Assembly (NCBI RefSeq): GCF_011605345.1
Contig: NZ_JAAOXM010000009.1
Location: 219,409-283,408 of the forward strand
DNA from: Burkholderia sp. D-99
Lineage (GTDB): Bacteria > Pseudomonadota > Gammaproteobacteria > Burkholderiales > Burkholderiaceae
Length of the DNA: 64,000 bases
Direction of reading: 5' to 3'
The translations under genes and the position numbers were made by a program. Under the pieces are notes generated by a model. It searched no databases and had not been told where the DNA came from. It saw nothing but the letters and a program-made list of their open reading frames with translations. Shown here one piece after another: positions 61,768-64,000 of the stretch. The stretch's first letter is position 1; every line of letters starts with the position of its first letter.

Positions 61768-63156
61768 TCAGCGTGCGACGCGAGGCGCTCCCGTTGCCCG
61801 CCGCGCGAGCAGCGCATGGAACGCCTGCCGGATGCGCTCGACGGCGGCCGTCTTGTACGGGAAGCATTCGTTGTTGCCGTGTACCAGCATGCTCGCATTG
61901 ACCTCGAACACGACGACCGCGCCGTCACGGTCGAGCCCGCAGTCGATGCCGAAGTAATCCAGCCCGATCGCGTCGCGGATCGCCTGCAAGCCGTTGCGTT
62001 GCGCGGCGCCGAACACTTGCCACGGATCGTCGAGGAACGCGCGCTCCTCGTCCTGCATCCACGCGTGGCGCGCCATGTCGGTCGTCGCGTGATGGACCTT
62101 CCACTGGCTGTCGATCGCGAGGTGATACGGCAGGATCTCGCCGTCGACATAGACGAAACGGTACTTGCGGAAATAGCCGTCCGCGGACCGGTAGTCGACG
62201 TACGGCGTCAGATAGAAATGTTCCGTATCGAACCGGTCGACGAACGACAGCAGTTGCGCCCCGTGTTCCATCCGTTCGAAATCGTCACCTCCGTGCGTGC
62301 CGGCCGGTCTCGCAAGCAGCGGAAACGGCAGCAGCGACGGCGACGTGCCCGCCAGCATGGCGCGCAGGCCTGCTTTCCGGTGAAGCGACGTCTGCGGCAC
62401 GCGGCAGCCCGGCATTTGCGCCAGTTGCCGCGCCACCGCATCGCGGCTCGTCTGTGCGATCACGGCCGGCGTATTCACGACGGGGCGGCCGACACCCGTG
62501 ACGAGTGCCTGCGCCGGCGCGAGCAGTGCGTGCCCGCGATCGACGTCGGACACCAGGTTGACGACCACGTCCGCATGGAGGCGCAGCCGGTCGATGTCAT
62601 ACGCCATGTCGGGCAACAGCGTGATGATGTTGCTTTCGAAGCGCGCCCGTTCGATCAGGAATTCGAACGGTGTATTGCCGGCACCGGGCGCGAACACGAA
62701 CAGCGCGCGGAAGTCCGCCGGCGCGACGGTGGCCGGGATCGTGACCAACGGCTTCAGTTTCAATGCGCGGCGGAAGCTCGCGTCGGCTTCGCGAGCGAGC
62801 CCCAGCGCCTGCTCGAGATTCGCGACGGTATGCGCGATCGCGGGGTCGTCGGGAGCGTGTTCGAGCGCGCGCCGGAAATGCGCGAGCCCGCGTTGGTGCC
62901 GGCCCGCGCAGGTCTCGGCGAGACCGAGCTGGCGACTGACGGCGATGTGGTCGCCGGGGCGTTCCAGCAGCGGCGTCAGCCAGCCGATGGCTTCGTCGAA
63001 GCGGTCCTGCCGGATCAGCACCTGCGCGAGTCCGAAGCGTGCGTCCCAGGAGTCGGGCTCGAGCGCGAGCGCATCGCGGTAATGGCGATTGGCCAGGTCG
63101 AGGTGGCCCGCCTGTCGGCAAGAGGAGGCAAGTGAAAGCGCGTGATCGACGGACAT
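61768..63156 (-). CDS. TPR protein with C-terminal ATP-grasp domain
   Basis: A 462-aa fusion. Residues 1-150 are tetratricopeptide repeats (SVDHALSLASSCRQAGHLDLANRHYRDALALEPDSWDARFGLAQVLI and following). The rest resembles a RimK/glutathione-synthetase ATP-grasp enzyme: pre-grasp region ALFVFAPGAGNTPFEFLIE, and metal-binding end GIDCGLDRDGAVVVFEVNASML. ATP-grasp enzymes ligate amino acids or modify peptides; the TPR could bind a protein partner. The substrate is unknown. It is divergent from a small Ser/Thr-rich protein gene at 63452. Confidence 0.82.
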   Translation of the reverse strand: MSVDHALSLASSCRQAGHLDLANRHYRDALALEPDSWDARFGLAQVLIRQDRFDEAIGWLTPLLERPGDHIAVSRQLGLAETCAGRHQRGLAHFRRALEHAPDDPAIAHTVANLEQALGLAREADASFRRALKLKPLVTIPATVAPADFRALFVFAPGAGNTPFEFLIERARFESNIITLLPDMAYDIDRLRLHADVVVNLVSDVDRGHALLAPAQALVTGVGRPVVNTPAVIAQTSRDAVARQLAQMPGCRVPQTSLHRKAGLRAMLAGTSPSLLPFPLLARPAGTHGGDDFERMEHGAQLLSFVDRFDTEHFYLTPYVDYRSADGYFRKYRFVYVDGEILPYHLAIDSQWKVHHATTDMARHAWMQDEERAFLDDPWQVFGAAQRNGLQAIRDAIGLDYFGIDCGLDRDGAVVVFEVNASMLVHGNNECFPYKTAAVERIRQAFHALLARRATGAPRVAR

Positions 63157-63451
63157 GGCGGCGGCGCGCCGCACGCGGCCGGATGACGCGACGCTTGCGG
63201 TGCTGTTGGACGAGCGCCCGAACGATAACAGCGCGCCGATCCGTTCCGATCCTCCCCTCAATCCGGAAATTTACCGGCGATTACGACGTGCCATCAACGT
63301 AATGCGTCGTAACGCGACACGGCCCGATGGTGTCGTTTCCGCCTCTAATCGACCGATTGACCGAGGTGGGCGTGCGGCACGCTGTGGCGACGCTGGCACG
63401 CAACGCAACGCATCGCAGCTGGCGTCCGTTCATTCAACCCGAAGGAAAGCC

Positions 63452-63721
63452 ATGTCCATTTCCAGCATCCCGACCGGCGCCGTCACGTCCACGGCCATTC
63501 AGGGCAACACCGCCCAGCGTACCGGCAACAGCACGCCCACGTCGTCCCCGGAGAGGACGAAGCACGTGCACGGCCATCACCATGCGGCCGGGAGTGCGTC
63601 GTCGAACTCGACCGACGGCACGACGTCGTCGACTGGCAGCACGGCCGCGTCGAACGGCACGCCGTCGACGTATTCGCTCGGCGGCGCTGCGCTCGGTGGC
63701 TTGATCGACACCACTGCTTGA
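63452..63721 (+). CDS. small Ser/Thr-rich hypothetical protein
   Basis: An 89-aa protein preceded by GAAGGAAAGCC before ATG 63452. It begins MSISSIPTGAVTSTAIQG, has a His-rich piece (HVHGHHH) and a Ser/Thr/Gly-rich body, and ends STYSLGGAALGGLIDTTA. There is no signal peptide, membrane segment or known domain. It is divergent from the TPR/ATP-grasp gene across 295 bp. It could be a partner or substrate of that enzyme, but this is only a positional inference. Confidence 0.6.
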   Translation: MSISSIPTGAVTSTAIQGNTAQRTGNSTPTSSPERTKHVHGHHHAAGSASSNSTDGTTSSTGSTAASNGTPSTYSLGGAALGGLIDTTA

Positions 63722-63755
63722 CGAGATTCCTGCGCCGCGGCGAGCCTTGCGCCGT

Positions 63756-63789
63756 GCCGAGGCCGAGGCCGAGGCCGAGGCCGAGGCCG
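63756..63789. repeat. 6-bp tandem repeat, unit GCCGAG (about 5.5 copies)
   Basis: A short hexamer run directly before the 14-bp array. Confidence 0.9.
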
Positions 63790-63790
63790 T

Positions 63791-64000
63791 GCGGCGTGCA
63801 GAATGCGGCGTGCAGAATGCGGCGTGCAGAATGCGGCGTGCAGAATGCGGCGTGCAGAATGCGGCGTGCAGAATGCGGCGTGCAGAATGCGGCGTGCAGA
63901 ATGCGGCGTGCAGAATGCGGCGTGCAGAATGCGGCGTGCAGAATGCGGCGTGCAGAATGCGGCGTGCAGAATGCGGCGTGCAGAATGCGGCGTGCAGAAT
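63791..64000. repeat. 14-bp tandem repeat, unit GCGGCGTGCAGAAT (15 copies to the window edge)
   Basis: Fifteen identical copies without a single substitution fill the last 210 bp and end exactly at the window boundary, so the array probably continues beyond it. Perfect identity suggests recent expansion or strong homogenisation. The unit is not a multiple of three and no gene is interrupted. Confidence 0.97.

Overview
The window is GC-rich, densely packed bacterial DNA with strong codon bias and looks like a Burkholderia chromosome, most likely the primary chromosome of a B. cepacia complex member. The inference rests on several family-level recognitions made from memory: a KirBac1.1-type potassium channel, an OmpC-type Burkholderia porin, a non-haemolytic phospholipase C, an isocitrate dehydrogenase kinase/phosphatase (AceK), and a fused indolepyruvate ferredoxin oxidoreductase. 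No rRNA, tRNA, phage, insertion sequence or CRISPR array was seen.

Layout. 1-5.2 kb: a sugar isomerase/LacI pair, an EAL/GGDEF protein and an SBF-type transporter, all on the minus strand. 5.5-12.4 kb: a secreted Gly-rich protein, a porin, a LysR regulator, nitronate monooxygenase, a fluoroacetate-dehalogenase-like enzyme, and a divergent Lrp/EamA-exporter pair. 12.6-15.5 kb: a compact minus-strand operon (ghrA, HMG-CoA lyase, YbaK-type deacylase, DUF1289) with a possible 57-aa gene at its head. 15.7-25 kb: an alpha/beta hydrolase, phospholipase C with a lipoprotein, two LysR regulators each divergent from a target (GST, MFS), a Phd/PIN toxin-antitoxin pair and a DapA-like enzyme. 25-39 kb: sulfate-binding protein, KirBac channel, GST, acetyltransferase, a 1.9-kb repeat-rich gap, the 1190-aa indolepyruvate oxidoreductase, a Na+/H+ antiporter, a second EAL protein and two small membrane proteins. 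39-47 kb: CutC, a SUFU-domain protein, then a minus-strand operon pxpA / biotin carrier / biotin carboxylase / pxpB / pxpC / NCS1 permease with a divergent LysR. 48-53 kb: bioA-bioF-bioD-bioB. 53-64 kb: secreted hydrolase, YchJ, SDR, carbonic anhydrase, AceK, MBL hydrolase, ABC-F ATPase, a TPR/ATP-grasp protein and a divergent Ser/Thr-rich small protein.

The most unusual features are non-coding. One gap (29.2-31.2 kb) carries eleven diverged copies of a roughly 56-bp element, many spaced about 89 bp apart. At least eight other short-unit tandem repeats (units of 5, 6, 7, 8, 9, 12 and 14 bp) sit almost only in intergenic gaps. The most suggestive metabolic feature is the pxp operon. It encodes, as separate proteins, every module of a urea-carboxylase-like biotin enzyme, and it lies next to the complete biotin synthesis operon.
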